Source of the DNA: Solimicrobium sp043758755
Lineage (GTDB): Bacteria > Pseudomonadota > Gammaproteobacteria > Burkholderiales > Burkholderiaceae_D
DNA: 64,000 nt
Direction of reading: 5' to 3'
Assembly (NCBI GenBank): GCA_043758755.1
Contig: JAYVMW010000004.1
Coordinates: 1 to 64,000 of the forward strand
The notes beneath the pieces were generated by a model, which was not told the origin of the DNA, did not search any database, and saw only the letters and a program-made list of their open reading frames with translations. Within the stretch, counting starts at the first letter, position 1. Every line of letters begins with the position of its first letter. Of this stretch, positions 18,443-27,180 are shown piece after piece. The translations under genes were made by a program, and so were the position numbers.

Positions 18443-19080
18443 AGCTGGGTTCCCCATGGTTCTCTCGGACTGAATCTCGGTCCCTTGCCGGGCATTAAAT
18501 AGGTCGGAGCTGTTGTCGTCTCCCATTCGGATTGACCGGAAATCGTCGCTTCGTATTTATCATCAGGGCCGTCCAAAACCGGGTCCCATTCCGGGGCAAT
18601 CTGCTGCTCGATCTGTTCGGCATCAAACTCCTGCGGCGATTTTTTGGAGCACATGTAGATACTGAATTGGATAAGTGCCAATGGTATACCTGCAACGCCA
18701 TAACCGACAGATTGGGAAAGATGTTTCACGAGCGGTTCATATCTGGGTTTGTTATAGGTCGAGACGATGGTGCTGATGACAAACAGGCAGGCGCCGCCAG
18801 CGGCCACTGCCGGTGCCCAATCCCCAAACCAGTCGTTATCCAGTCCCAGACAGTCTATCCGTGACCCGAGGGCGAGCATGGGGCCTGCCACCCCTTTGGT
18901 CAGCGGGTGACCTGCCATTTTGCCGAAGCAGGATCGGGCCATCCATTTCAGAGTGGCACTGCATGGCTGCCGGGTGCCGGTTTGGGTTGATGGCGGTGGA
19001 TTGCCACCCATCAGGTTGAAATCCGGGTTATCTCCGGTTTCCGTTGGCAGGTACGGGATTTTGCCTTTGAGAAATTGCAT
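18439..19080 (-). CDS. Unknown bilobed-hydrophobic protein (A6), first gene of its unit
   Basis: 213 aa from ATG 19080 (MQFLKGKIPYLP), with a good GGAGG site 6 bases upstream; the in-frame TTG at 19092 is rejected. The N-terminus is polar (1-45). Hydrophobic segments PAVAAGGACLFVISTIVS and VGYGVAGIPLALIQFSIYM span about 105-165. The segment HLSQSVGYGVAGIPLAL parallels HIAESIGWAVLGIPLII of gene A1, linking the two loci. The tail is acidic and Pro-rich. It leads the unit A6-A5-A4-(A3) behind the two-part promoter element. Function unknown. Confidence 0.58.
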   Translation of the reverse strand: MQFLKGKIPYLPTETGDNPDFNLMGGNPPPSTQTGTRQPCSATLKWMARSCFGKMAGHPLTKGVAGPMLALGSRIDCLGLDNDWFGDWAPAVAAGGACLFVISTIVSTYNKPRYEPLVKHLSQSVGYGVAGIPLALIQFSIYMCSKKSPQEFDAEQIEQQIAPEWDPVLDGPDDKYEATISGQSEWETTTAPTYLMPGKGPRFSPREPWGTQL

Positions 19081-19138
19081 GCAGACCTCCAACTGTCAGG
19101 ATTCGCGATGTAGCGAGTTTAAAAAGTGAATCTGGCCG

Positions 19139-19186
19139 GCGATAGTAGGCTGGTAATTTTTATAAGTACATCGAGGTTATTGCTTA
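19139..19186 (-). promoter_or_regulatory. Two-part promoter element of gene unit A6-A5-A4
   Basis: In gene orientation: TAAGCAATAACCTCGAT, 22 bases, TACTATCGC. Both 9-base blocks and the gap match the element before gene A2 exactly. The -10-like TACTAT predicts a start near 19135, giving a leader of about 55 bases before ATG 19080. Confidence 0.45.
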
Positions 19187-19467
19187 TTTACTTTTTAAAT
19201 ACTACAAAAATACAAAGCTTAAAAACCCGTTTTAAATTTGCTCAGACAGTTATAAATTTTTTCATTTAAGCAACGTAACTTTGTATTTAAGATGACCCGC
19301 AAAGGCCCAAGACCACCGTAAAACCATGTGTACTGCTAATGCTTCACTTTCACAACCCGATCTAAGTTATTAATTTTATGTGATATTCCAATTTGACGAT
19401 GCATGAACAATCGCAGCTAAGTCGTTGACTTCATTATGAAAATTCGGTTTTTTTCGGTTTATTTCGC

Positions 19468-19529
19468 TTGACCGCAGGAAATGCTTACTCTAAAGTGGGC
19501 GCAAGTGTGAAAAAGTGTCTATTAGTGGG
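19468..19529 (+). promoter_or_regulatory. dcw promoter with four phased MraZ boxes
   Basis: TTGACC (19468-19473), a 17-base spacer and TAAAGT (19491-19496) form a sigma70-type promoter. Overlapping and following the -10 are four 10-base-phased boxes: GTGGG, GTGTG, GTGTC and GTGGG, starting at 19495, 19505, 19515 and 19525. This matches the known MraZ operator of repeated TGGGN pentamers with 5-base spacers. Occupancy would block the promoter, giving autorepression of the cluster. Confidence 0.75.
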
Positions 19530-19591
19530 ATATTTGAGGTTAAAAAATACCCCGCGCATTTTTTCAATTCAACTACCCAAGGAGTTCCACT

Positions 19592-20020
19592 GTGTTTCAA
19601 GGCGCGTCAGCTCTGACTCTCGATGCAAAAGGACGGATGTCAATTCCGGCCCGGCATCGTGACGCCCTGTTAGTGCAGTGCGAAGGGCGCGTCACGCTGA
19701 CCCGTCATCCGCATGGCTGTCTGCTGCTGTTTCCGCGCCCGACCTGGGAATCGCATCGTGACGAAATCGCCAAATGGCCGATGTCGGCCCGTTCCTGGCA
19801 GCGTATTTTTCTGGGTAATGCCTGCGATGTGGAAATGGATGGGGCCGGTCGGATTCTGGTGGCGCCGGAACTGCGCAGCGCGGTCGAACTGGCTCGGGAT
19901 GTCATGATGCTGGGCATGGGTACCCACTTCGAAGTCTGGGATGCCCAGAAACTGGCCGCCAGCGAGGCCGAGGCAATTGCTACCGGGATGCCGGACGTAT
20001 TGAGTAATTTCTCTTTCTGA
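19592..20020 (+). CDS. mraZ: Transcriptional regulator MraZ
   Basis: 142 aa, GTG start (MFQGASALTLDAKGR) with AAGGAG 8 bases upstream. It contains two SpoVT-AbrB-like halves, each with the D-x-K/A-GR loop: LDAKGRMSIPARHR and MDGAGRILVAPELR. MraZ forms a ring that binds TGGG repeats and represses its own dcw operon. The matching boxes lie directly upstream. It is the first gene of the cluster, 12 bases before rsmH. Confidence 0.95.
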   Translation: MFQGASALTLDAKGRMSIPARHRDALLVQCEGRVTLTRHPHGCLLLFPRPTWESHRDEIAKWPMSARSWQRIFLGNACDVEMDGAGRILVAPELRSAVELARDVMMLGMGTHFEVWDAQKLAASEAEAIATGMPDVLSNFSF

Positions 20021-20032
20021 TGGGGGACCAGC

Positions 20033-21052
20033 ATGACCACGCCCCCCAATCCTATAACTGATTCAGCTTCAAATTCACCAACAGCAGATCAAGCAGATGC
20101 CGGCCAGGAATTCCGGCACAGCACGGTACTGCTGCATGAGGCGGTGGATGCGTTGCAACCGTTCAAGGCCGATGGTATTTATATTGACGGCACTTTCGGG
20201 CGCGGCGGCCACAGCCGCCTGCTGCTGTCGCAACTGCCGGCCACAGCCCGCCTGATCGCATTCGACAAAGACCTGCAGGCTATCGCCAATGCAGGTCAGA
20301 TCAATGACCCGCGTTTTTCGATCGTACACAACAGTTTTGCCACGCTGCAGGCTGAACTGGCCCAGCGCGGTATCACACACGTCGATGGCGTGCTGCTCGA
20401 TCTGGGCATTTCTTCACCACAGGTGGATGACGCCACGCGCGGCTTCAGTTTTCGCGCAGACGGTCCGCTCGACATGCGCATGGATACCACGCGCGGCATT
20501 TCCGCCGCTACCTGGCTGGAAACAGCGACGGAAAAAAATATAGAGGAGGTTATAAGAAATTATGGGGAAGAACGGTTTGCTTTTCAGATTGCAAAGGCGA
20601 TTGCAGCTCGCCGGCTCACAGCACCAGTTTCAAGCACACGAGAGCTTGCCGAACTCGTGGCAGGTGCCGTCAAAACGCGTGAAAAAGGTAAGGATCCGGC
20701 CACTCGCACCTTCCAGGCTATCCGGATTTTCATCAATCAGGAACTTGAAGACCTTGAAAGCGGCCTGACTCAGGCCTTTGATCTGCTCGCGACCGACGGC
20801 AAACTGGTTGTGATCAGTTTTCATTCGCTCGAAGACCGCATCGTCAAACAGTTTATGGCAGCCAGAGTGGTAGTGAAACAGCCGGACCGGCGCCTGCCGA
20901 TCCGTTCTGCCGATTTGCCGCAACCACTGATGAAGCTGCTCGGTCGTATCAAGCCCAGTGATGCCGAGGTGGCCGCCAATCCGCGTGCGCGTTCGGCCAT
21001 CATGCGCGTGGCGCAGCGCCTGGCACAGGATGCCAGCGGGGCTGTGCAATGA
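20033..21052 (+). CDS. rsmH: 16S rRNA (cytosine-1402-N4)-methyltransferase
   Basis: 339 aa SAM-dependent methyltransferase acting on C1402 of 16S rRNA. Seen: HSTVLLHEAVDAL, the SAM-binding loop DGTFGRGGHS, VLLDLGISSPQVD, the RGFSFRADGPLDMRMD block and SFHSLEDRIVKQF. The N-terminus carries about 25 extra Ser/Thr/Pro residues before the conserved start. The ftsL ATG overlaps its stop by 4 bases. Confidence 0.96.
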   Translation: MTTPPNPITDSASNSPTADQADAGQEFRHSTVLLHEAVDALQPFKADGIYIDGTFGRGGHSRLLLSQLPATARLIAFDKDLQAIANAGQINDPRFSIVHNSFATLQAELAQRGITHVDGVLLDLGISSPQVDDATRGFSFRADGPLDMRMDTTRGISAATWLETATEKNIEEVIRNYGEERFAFQIAKAIAARRLTAPVSSTRELAELVAGAVKTREKGKDPATRTFQAIRIFINQELEDLESGLTQAFDLLATDGKLVVISFHSLEDRIVKQFMAARVVVKQPDRRLPIRSADLPQPLMKLLGRIKPSDAEVAANPRARSAIMRVAQRLAQDASGAVQ

Positions 21053-21333
21053 GCGGGCGTCTGAATGTGGTGTTGTTAATTGCGCTGCTGGGCTGCGCGC
21101 TGGTGCTGGTGAAAACCCAGTATCAGGCGCGCCACCTGTTTATTGAAGTGGAACGTTCGCAGACTGAAGCAAGACAGCTCGAAGTGGAGTGGTCGCAACT
21201 GCAGCTGGATCAGTCTAATCTGGGCAAGCATGAACGCATACAGGCCAGTGCAATCAAAGATCTGAACATGGTGCCGGTCACTGCGGAACGCACCCAATAC
21301 TTAACCATCAACGGCAAGAACAATGAGCAGTAA
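21049..21333 (+). CDS. ftsL: Cell division protein FtsL
   Basis: 94 aa bitopic membrane protein: a short N-terminus, one transmembrane helix (about 5-20, VVLLIALLGCALVLV), then a periplasmic coiled coil (SQTEARQLEVEWSQLQLDQ). It forms the FtsQLB complex that activates FtsWI. Identified by position, size and topology, as FtsL sequences are poorly conserved. ATGA overlap with rsmH; an 11-base overlap with ftsI. Confidence 0.88.
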   Translation: MSGRLNVVLLIALLGCALVLVKTQYQARHLFIEVERSQTEARQLEVEWSQLQLDQSNLGKHERIQASAIKDLNMVPVTAERTQYLTINGKNNEQ

Positions 21334-23119
21334 CAGGAGCAAAAACGTGGGCACAAATGCACGCCAGTCAGCTCGTCCTCGCAAGGCCAACGCCAAGGGA
21401 GTACCGTTTTCGCAGAATCCGGTGCTGGCGATGAAGCTGTCGGCCTGGCGCTCGCGTCTGGTGATGTTTGTGCTGTTCGTCAGTTTTGTGGCGCTGGTGG
21501 GTCGCGCGTTCTGGCTGCAGGCCATGAGCACCGACTTTTTGCAAAAGCAGGGCGAATCGCGTTATGCGCGCACTCTGGAGCTACCTGCCACACGCGGCAA
21601 AATTACCGATCGCAACGGACTGGTGCTGGCGTCGTCGATTCCGGTCAAGGCCATCTGGGCGATTCCGGAAGACGTGTTGGCCGAACCGAAGGAAAAAATT
21701 CAGCAACTGGCCAGCCTGCTGGAAATGAGTGAAGCCGAGCTGCGCAAGAAACTCGATTCAGACCGCCAGTTTGTGTACTTGAAACGTCAGGTTGAACAGT
21801 CTGCCTCCGACAAAATCGAGGCGCTCAAAATCAACGGTGTGGAAACCCGGCGCGAATACAAACGGTATTACCCGGAAGGCGACACCATGGCGCATGTGGT
21901 TGGCTTCACCAATGTGGAAGATGCCGGTCAGGAAGGCATGGAGCTGGCCGATCAGTCCGAGCTGGCCGGCAAGCTCGGTTCGCGGCGCGTCATCAAGGAC
22001 CGTCTCGGCCATATTGTGGAAGACCTGCGCGCCATCAATGAACCGCACGACGGCAAGGAACTGACACTGTCGATCGACAGCAAAATTCAGTATCTGGCCT
22101 ACGCGCAGTTAAAAGAGACGCTGGCCAAATTCAAGGCCAAGGCCGGTGGTGTGGTAGTGGTGGACGTACAGACCGGCGAAATTCTGGCGTTGGCCAATCT
22201 GCCTTCCTACAATCCGAATGACCGTTCCGTGCTGACCGGCGCACAGCTGCGCAACCGGGTCATGACTGACGCCTACGAACCCGGTTCGGTGATGAAGCCG
22301 TTTACGGTGTCGCTGGCGCTGGAAACCAACCGGGTCCGGCCGGAAACCGTATTTCAGACCGGCCGTGAAATGTCGGTTGGCCCGGCTTTCATTCATGATG
22401 CGCATGAAAGCAGCGCGCTGACCGTGGCGCAGATTATTGAAAAGTCTTCGAATATCGGCACCGCCAAAATAGCGCTGATGATGCCGGCGCAGGAAATGTG
22501 GGAATTGTTTACCAAGGTCGGTTTCGGCCAGGCGCCCAAATTTGATTTCCCTGGCACTGCCACCGGACGCATGCGCAATTTCAAAACCTGGCGTCCGATT
22601 GAACAGGCCACCATGGCATATGGCCAGGGTATTACTGCCTCCACGATTCAGCTGGCACATGCCTATACCGTTTTTGCACGGGACGGCGAACTGATTCCGC
22701 TCAGCCTGAAAAAACTCGACCAGCCGCCGGTCGGGGAGCGCATCTTTTCCGTCAACACCGCACAAACCATGCGCATGATGCTCGAAACCGTCACCGGACC
22801 GGAAGGCAGTGCCATCAAGGCGCGCGTTCCCGGCTACCGGGTGGCCGGCAAAACCGGCACCGCCTACAAGGTCGAACACGGTCTGTACGTAAAAAAATAC
22901 ATTGCCTCATTCTGTGGTTTTGCCCCGGTATCCAACCCGCGCATTATTGTTGCAGTCATGGTAGATGAGCCTGATCCGTCGGGGCCGCATTTCGGCGGGC
23001 TGGTGGCTGCTCCGCTGTTTTCAAGTATCACCGCCAACGCCTTGCGTACCCTCAACGTGCCGCCTGACACCACTGTCACGAGCGTGCTTCCCGATAACGG
23101 CATGGGAGACATCATGTGA
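21323..23119 (+). CDS. ftsI: Peptidoglycan transpeptidase FtsI (PBP3)
   Basis: 598 aa septal D,D-transpeptidase. A basic cytoplasmic tail of about 45 residues is followed by one transmembrane helix (LVMFVLFVSFVALVGRAF), the non-catalytic PBP dimer domain (LPATRGKITDRNG) and the penicillin-binding domain. The active-site motifs are SVMK (S-x-x-K, near 322), SSN (near 374) and KTG (near 509). It starts inside ftsL and its stop overlaps the murE start, so translation is coupled. Confidence 0.96.
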   Translation: MSSNRSKNVGTNARQSARPRKANAKGVPFSQNPVLAMKLSAWRSRLVMFVLFVSFVALVGRAFWLQAMSTDFLQKQGESRYARTLELPATRGKITDRNGLVLASSIPVKAIWAIPEDVLAEPKEKIQQLASLLEMSEAELRKKLDSDRQFVYLKRQVEQSASDKIEALKINGVETRREYKRYYPEGDTMAHVVGFTNVEDAGQEGMELADQSELAGKLGSRRVIKDRLGHIVEDLRAINEPHDGKELTLSIDSKIQYLAYAQLKETLAKFKAKAGGVVVVDVQTGEILALANLPSYNPNDRSVLTGAQLRNRVMTDAYEPGSVMKPFTVSLALETNRVRPETVFQTGREMSVGPAFIHDAHESSALTVAQIIEKSSNIGTAKIALMMPAQEMWELFTKVGFGQAPKFDFPGTATGRMRNFKTWRPIEQATMAYGQGITASTIQLAHAYTVFARDGELIPLSLKKLDQPPVGERIFSVNTAQTMRMMLETVTGPEGSAIKARVPGYRVAGKTGTAYKVEHGLYVKKYIASFCGFAPVSNPRIIVAVMVDEPDPSGPHFGGLVAAPLFSSITANALRTLNVPPDTTVTSVLPDNGMGDIM

Positions 23120-24636
23120 TGGAAAATACTTCAATTACCTACATCGTGGACTGGCTGCGCGCACTGCCTCCCGCACAGCATCTGGTTACCGACTCGCGCA
23201 AGGTGCAGCCGAGCGACGTATTTTTTGCGTACCCGGTTGGCAAGAATGACGGACGCAACTACATTCAACATGCTATCGCGCAGGGTGCCAAAGCGATCAT
23301 TTATGAAGCCGCCGATTTTGTCTGGGATGAAAGTCTGACTGTGCCGCATCTGGCTGTTGCAGATCTGTTGTGGCAATCCGGCTATATTGCCAGCAGCTAC
23401 CTGTATCATCCTGATGCTGCATTGTTCGCCGTGGCTGTAACCGGGACCAATGGAAAGACTTCCTGCACCAACTGGATTGCCCGCGCCCTGTCGCTGACCG
23501 GAACAAAGTCTTGCGTGATCGGCACGCTCGGCATTGCCACCGTCAGCAGAGGCATGGTCGGCGAATTTGACGAAACCGGATTTACCACGCCGGACGCGAT
23601 TCAGCTGCATCAGAAAATTGCGCGGCAAAACGAAGCGGGCTGTGCCGCGCTTGCCATCGAAGCGTCGTCGATCGGACTGGAACAGGGACGCATGAACGGC
23701 ATGCATATCGATGTTGCCGTGTTCACCAACCTGACTCGCGACCATCTCGATTTTCACGGTGACATGGAAAACTATGAAGCCGCCAAAACGAAACTGTTTG
23801 CCTGGCCAGATTTGAAAGCAGCCGTGCTGAATCTGGATGATGAAGCCGGCGTTCGGCTGGCACACTATTGCCAGACCCGTGCAACCCGGGTGATCGGATA
23901 TACGCTCGATGAGTCCGGCCAGAACCATCTGTTTCCGGTGCTTAAGGCCACAGGTGTGCGCAACACTCAGGGCGGCACCAGCTTTCAGGTAGATTCCCCA
24001 TTTGGCAGCGGGGTGATCAAGTCGCAAATGATCGGTCGCTTCAATGTCAGCAATGTGCTGGCGGTGCTGGCGACGTTGCTGGTACACGGCCTGAGTTTCA
24101 GTGATGCCGTGATGGCAATTGAACAGCTGACTCCGGTGCCTGGCAGAATGGAACAGTTAAGCGCCCCGGGACGGGTACTGGTAATCGTCGATTACGCACA
24201 CACGCCCGACGCGCTGGAAAAAACATTGATCAATCTGCAGGAAGTCGCGCGTGAGCGCCAGGGCCGGTTGTGGTGCGTATTCGGTTGCGGCGGCGACCGT
24301 GATCCGGGCAAACGTCCGGTCATGGGAAAAATTGCCGAGCTGGCTGATGAAATTGTCGTTACCAGTGACAATCCACGCAGCGAAGACCCGCTGCAGATAC
24401 TGGACCAGATTGCAGCGGGCTTTACACCGGGCCGAACATCGGCCCCGTTTCTGGAAACGGATCGTGCCAAGGCGATCCTGTTTGCCATCAAGAACGCAGC
24501 CAAACAGGATGTGGTGCTGATCGCCGGAAAAGGTCACGAAGCGTATCAGGAAATCAAGGGCAAGAAACTGATGTTTTACGATATCGATCACGCCAATATT
24601 GCACTGGCTGATCTGGCCAGCAAGGGCTCACCATGA
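23119..24636 (+). CDS. murE: UDP-MurNAc-tripeptide synthetase
   Basis: 505 aa. The ATP-binding loop is GTNGKTS near 107-113. The DNPR motif (TSDNPRSEDP, near 418) marks the meso-diaminopimelate-adding type, implying Gram-negative A1-gamma peptidoglycan. The start ATG 23119 shares its A with the ftsI TGA; an in-frame GTG one codon earlier is possible. It overlaps murF by 4 bases. Confidence 0.95.
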   Translation: MENTSITYIVDWLRALPPAQHLVTDSRKVQPSDVFFAYPVGKNDGRNYIQHAIAQGAKAIIYEAADFVWDESLTVPHLAVADLLWQSGYIASSYLYHPDAALFAVAVTGTNGKTSCTNWIARALSLTGTKSCVIGTLGIATVSRGMVGEFDETGFTTPDAIQLHQKIARQNEAGCAALAIEASSIGLEQGRMNGMHIDVAVFTNLTRDHLDFHGDMENYEAAKTKLFAWPDLKAAVLNLDDEAGVRLAHYCQTRATRVIGYTLDESGQNHLFPVLKATGVRNTQGGTSFQVDSPFGSGVIKSQMIGRFNVSNVLAVLATLLVHGLSFSDAVMAIEQLTPVPGRMEQLSAPGRVLVIVDYAHTPDALEKTLINLQEVARERQGRLWCVFGCGGDRDPGKRPVMGKIAELADEIVVTSDNPRSEDPLQILDQIAAGFTPGRTSAPFLETDRAKAILFAIKNAAKQDVVLIAGKGHEAYQEIKGKKLMFYDIDHANIALADLASKGSP

Positions 24637-26006
24637 GAATGACTCTGGCGCAGTTGTCAGCCTGCCTGATCCCAAGTGTTCAGCGTCAGGCAAGTCCTGA
24701 TCTGGTGTTTGAAGGTGTGGTCACCGACAGCCGCAAGGTAACGCGCGGTTGCCTGTTTGTGGCGCTGGTGGGTGAGAAATTTGACGCGCACGATTTTCTG
24801 AACGACGTGGTCAGACAGGGTGCAGCTGCCGTAGTGGTGCAGCGGGCACCGGATGCGCTGGCTATTCCTGCTCTGGTTGTGCCTGACACACGCATTGCGC
24901 TAGGACAGATCGCAACTTGCTGGCGTTCGCAGTTCAGCCTGCCCGTCATTGGCGTGACCGGCAGCAACGGCAAGACTACTGTCAAAGAAATGATTGCATC
25001 GATTCTGACATCGGCTTACGGGACCGAAGGATCAATGGCCACACAGGGTAATCTGAACAACGAAATCGGCGTACCGCTGACACTGTTCCGGATGACCGCT
25101 CAGCACCGCGCTGCAGTCATCGAACTGGGCATGAACCACCCCGGCGAAATCGCCCAGTTGAGCGCGATCGCCCGGCCTACCGTGGGTCTGGTGAATAACG
25201 CGCAGCGCGAACATCAGGAATTTATGCAAAGCGTGGAAGCGGTTGCGCAGGAAAATGGCGCGGTAATTACCGGTTTGCCCGCTGATGGTGTAGCGGTGTT
25301 TCCGTCCGGTGATGAATACGCACCGTTGTGGCGTGCTTATGCAGGACAGCGCAAAGTGCTTGCTTTTGGTCTGGAAGACGACCCGGCACAGGTGGATATT
25401 GCCGGCCGGTTTGTGGCCAACGACTTTGGCAGCCAGCTCACTGTATATATCGGTAAGGATGTTCTGAACATTCAGCTCGCAGCCGCAGGTGTACACAATG
25501 TACTCAATGCGCTGGCTGCCACGGCGGCCACGCACGCCATTGGCTGCAGTCATGCGGCGATTGTGGACGGTCTGCAGCATTTCAAACCGGTATCCGGTCG
25601 TCTGCAAAAAAAGCGCGCCGACAATGGCGCCGTGATCATTGATGATACCTACAACGCCAATCCGGATTCGGTGCGCGCGGCCATTCATGTGCTCGCGCAG
25701 GCAGGCGGTGAAAAAATACTGGTATTGGGCGACATGGGTGAAGTCGGTACTGACGGTCCGGCTTACCACGTGGAAATCGGCGCGTATGCCAAACAGCACG
25801 GGATTCAAAAACTGCTGACGCTGGGTCAGTTGGCGCAACACAGCAGTTCGGCGTTTGGCAGTGGCGCAGCGCATTTCGAGCAGATTGACGCGTTGCACAA
25901 GCACCTGGATGGGTTGCTGACAGAAGCATCCACGGTGCTGGTCAAAGGTTCACGTTTCATGAAAATGGAACGGGTAGTGGCACATTTAATGCATACAGAA
26001 AGATAA
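24633..26006 (+). CDS. murF: UDP-MurNAc-tripeptide--D-Ala-D-Ala ligase
   Basis: 457 aa. Mur-ligase signature: TDSRKVTRGCLFVAL at the N-terminus, ATP loop TGSNGKTTVKEM near 110, central domain ending in NALAATAA, and the C-terminal DDTYNANPDSVRAA block with LGDMGEVG. It adds D-Ala-D-Ala to the UDP-MurNAc tripeptide in the cytosol. It is 4 bases upstream of mraY in the operon. Confidence 0.96.
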   Translation: MRMTLAQLSACLIPSVQRQASPDLVFEGVVTDSRKVTRGCLFVALVGEKFDAHDFLNDVVRQGAAAVVVQRAPDALAIPALVVPDTRIALGQIATCWRSQFSLPVIGVTGSNGKTTVKEMIASILTSAYGTEGSMATQGNLNNEIGVPLTLFRMTAQHRAAVIELGMNHPGEIAQLSAIARPTVGLVNNAQREHQEFMQSVEAVAQENGAVITGLPADGVAVFPSGDEYAPLWRAYAGQRKVLAFGLEDDPAQVDIAGRFVANDFGSQLTVYIGKDVLNIQLAAAGVHNVLNALAATAATHAIGCSHAAIVDGLQHFKPVSGRLQKKRADNGAVIIDDTYNANPDSVRAAIHVLAQAGGEKILVLGDMGEVGTDGPAYHVEIGAYAKQHGIQKLLTLGQLAQHSSSAFGSGAAHFEQIDALHKHLDGLLTEASTVLVKGSRFMKMERVVAHLMHTER

Positions 26007-26010
26007 CAAT

Positions 26011-27180
26011 ATGCTGCTTTGGTTAGCACAATATTTTCAACAGGATGTCGGTGTCTTCCGGGTCTTTAACTTTATTACGTTTCGGGCCGTGTTTGCCACG
26101 CTGACGTCGATCTCGATCGGGCTGATCGCCGGACCAGGTGTGATCCGCATGTTAACTCGTTTGAAAGTTGGCCAGGCGGTGCGCAGCGATGGACCGCAAA
26201 CTCATCTGATTAAATCCGGTACGCCGACCATGGGTGGCGTGCTGCTGCTGATTTCAATTGGCGTATCTGTCTTGTTGTGGGCTGATCTGTCCAATCGTTT
26301 TGTCTGGGTGGTGCTGGTGGTGACACTGGGCTTTGGCGCAATCGGTTGGGTCGATGACTATCGCAAGGTGGTGTTCCGCGACCCCAAGGGAATGGCCTCG
26401 GGTGAAAAATATTTCTGGCAATCGGTGATTGGACTGTTTGCGGCGATCTATCTGGCGTTTTCGGTATCGGCACCGTCCAGCAGTCAGTCCCTGACCATTT
26501 TCATGAACTGGGTGGAATCCGGATTCAGTCTGGACCTGCCCAACAAGGCCGATCTGATTGTGCCATTTTTCAAAACCATCAGTTATCCGCTCGGGGTGTG
26601 GGGCTTTATTGCGCTGACCTATTTTGTGATCGTCGGCACCAGCAATGCGGTGAATCTGACTGATGGTCTGGACGGACTGGCGATCATGCCGACCGTGATG
26701 GTCGGTAGCGCGCTGGGCGTGTTTGCGTATGTCACCGGCAGTGCGGCTTACTCGAAATATTTATTCCTGCCGCACATTCCCGGCGCGGGCGAATTGCTGA
26801 TTTTCTGTGGTGCCATGGCCGGTGCCGGTCTGGCCTTTTTATGGTTTAACGCCTATCCGGCCCAGGTCTTCATGGGTGATGTCGGCGCGCTGGCGCTCGG
26901 CGGCGCGCTGGGCACGATTGCCGTTATCGTGCGCCAGGAAATTGTACTGTTCATGATGGGTGGTGTGTTTGTGGTCGAAACCGTGTCAGTGATTCTGCAG
27001 GTCGGATATTTCAAATTCACGAAAAAGCGCTTCGGTGCCGGAAAACGACTGTTTCTGATGGCGCCGCTGCATCACCATTTTGAACAGAAGGGCTGGAAAG
27101 AAACACAGGTGGTGGTGCGGTTCTGGATTATCACCATGATGCTGGTGCTGTTTGGTCTGTCAACTTTGAAATTACGCTAA
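26011..27180 (+). CDS. mraY: Phospho-MurNAc-pentapeptide translocase
   Basis: 389 aa, about ten transmembrane helices. It forms lipid I from UDP-MurNAc-pentapeptide and undecaprenyl phosphate. Key segments: SGTPTMGGVLLL, the aspartate pair in GWVDDYRK, NLTDGLDGLAIMP, FMGDVGALALGG and the histidine motif APLHHHFE. Its stop codon overlaps the murD start (TAATG). Confidence 0.97.
   Translation: MLLWLAQYFQQDVGVFRVFNFITFRAVFATLTSISIGLIAGPGVIRMLTRLKVGQAVRSDGPQTHLIKSGTPTMGGVLLLISIGVSVLLWADLSNRFVWVVLVVTLGFGAIGWVDDYRKVVFRDPKGMASGEKYFWQSVIGLFAAIYLAFSVSAPSSSQSLTIFMNWVESGFSLDLPNKADLIVPFFKTISYPLGVWGFIALTYFVIVGTSNAVNLTDGLDGLAIMPTVMVGSALGVFAYVTGSAAYSKYLFLPHIPGAGELLIFCGAMAGAGLAFLWFNAYPAQVFMGDVGALALGGALGTIAVIVRQEIVLFMMGGVFVVETVSVILQVGYFKFTKKRFGAGKRLFLMAPLHHHFEQKGWKETQVVVRFWIITMMLVLFGLSTLKLR

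Larger units (their letters stand above)
19081..19591. other. AT-rich divergent intergenic region before the dcw cluster
   Basis: About 500 bases separating minus-strand gene A6 from mraZ. It contains the A6 promoter element (19139-19186), an AT-rich spacer with no convincing ORF (19187-19460), and the mraZ promoter with four MraZ boxes (19468-19529). No structured RNA is recognised. Confidence 0.5.

Noticed and set aside
18443..18526. Longer N-terminus for gene A5
   Set aside because: It lies wholly within A6 in another frame; the ATGA-coupled start at 18442 with GGGGAA upstream is better.
11307..19080. Phage holins as an explanation for the A-family proteins
   Set aside because: No endolysin, spanin or phage structural genes are near, and the proteins have long polar ends and a repeated module unlike holins.
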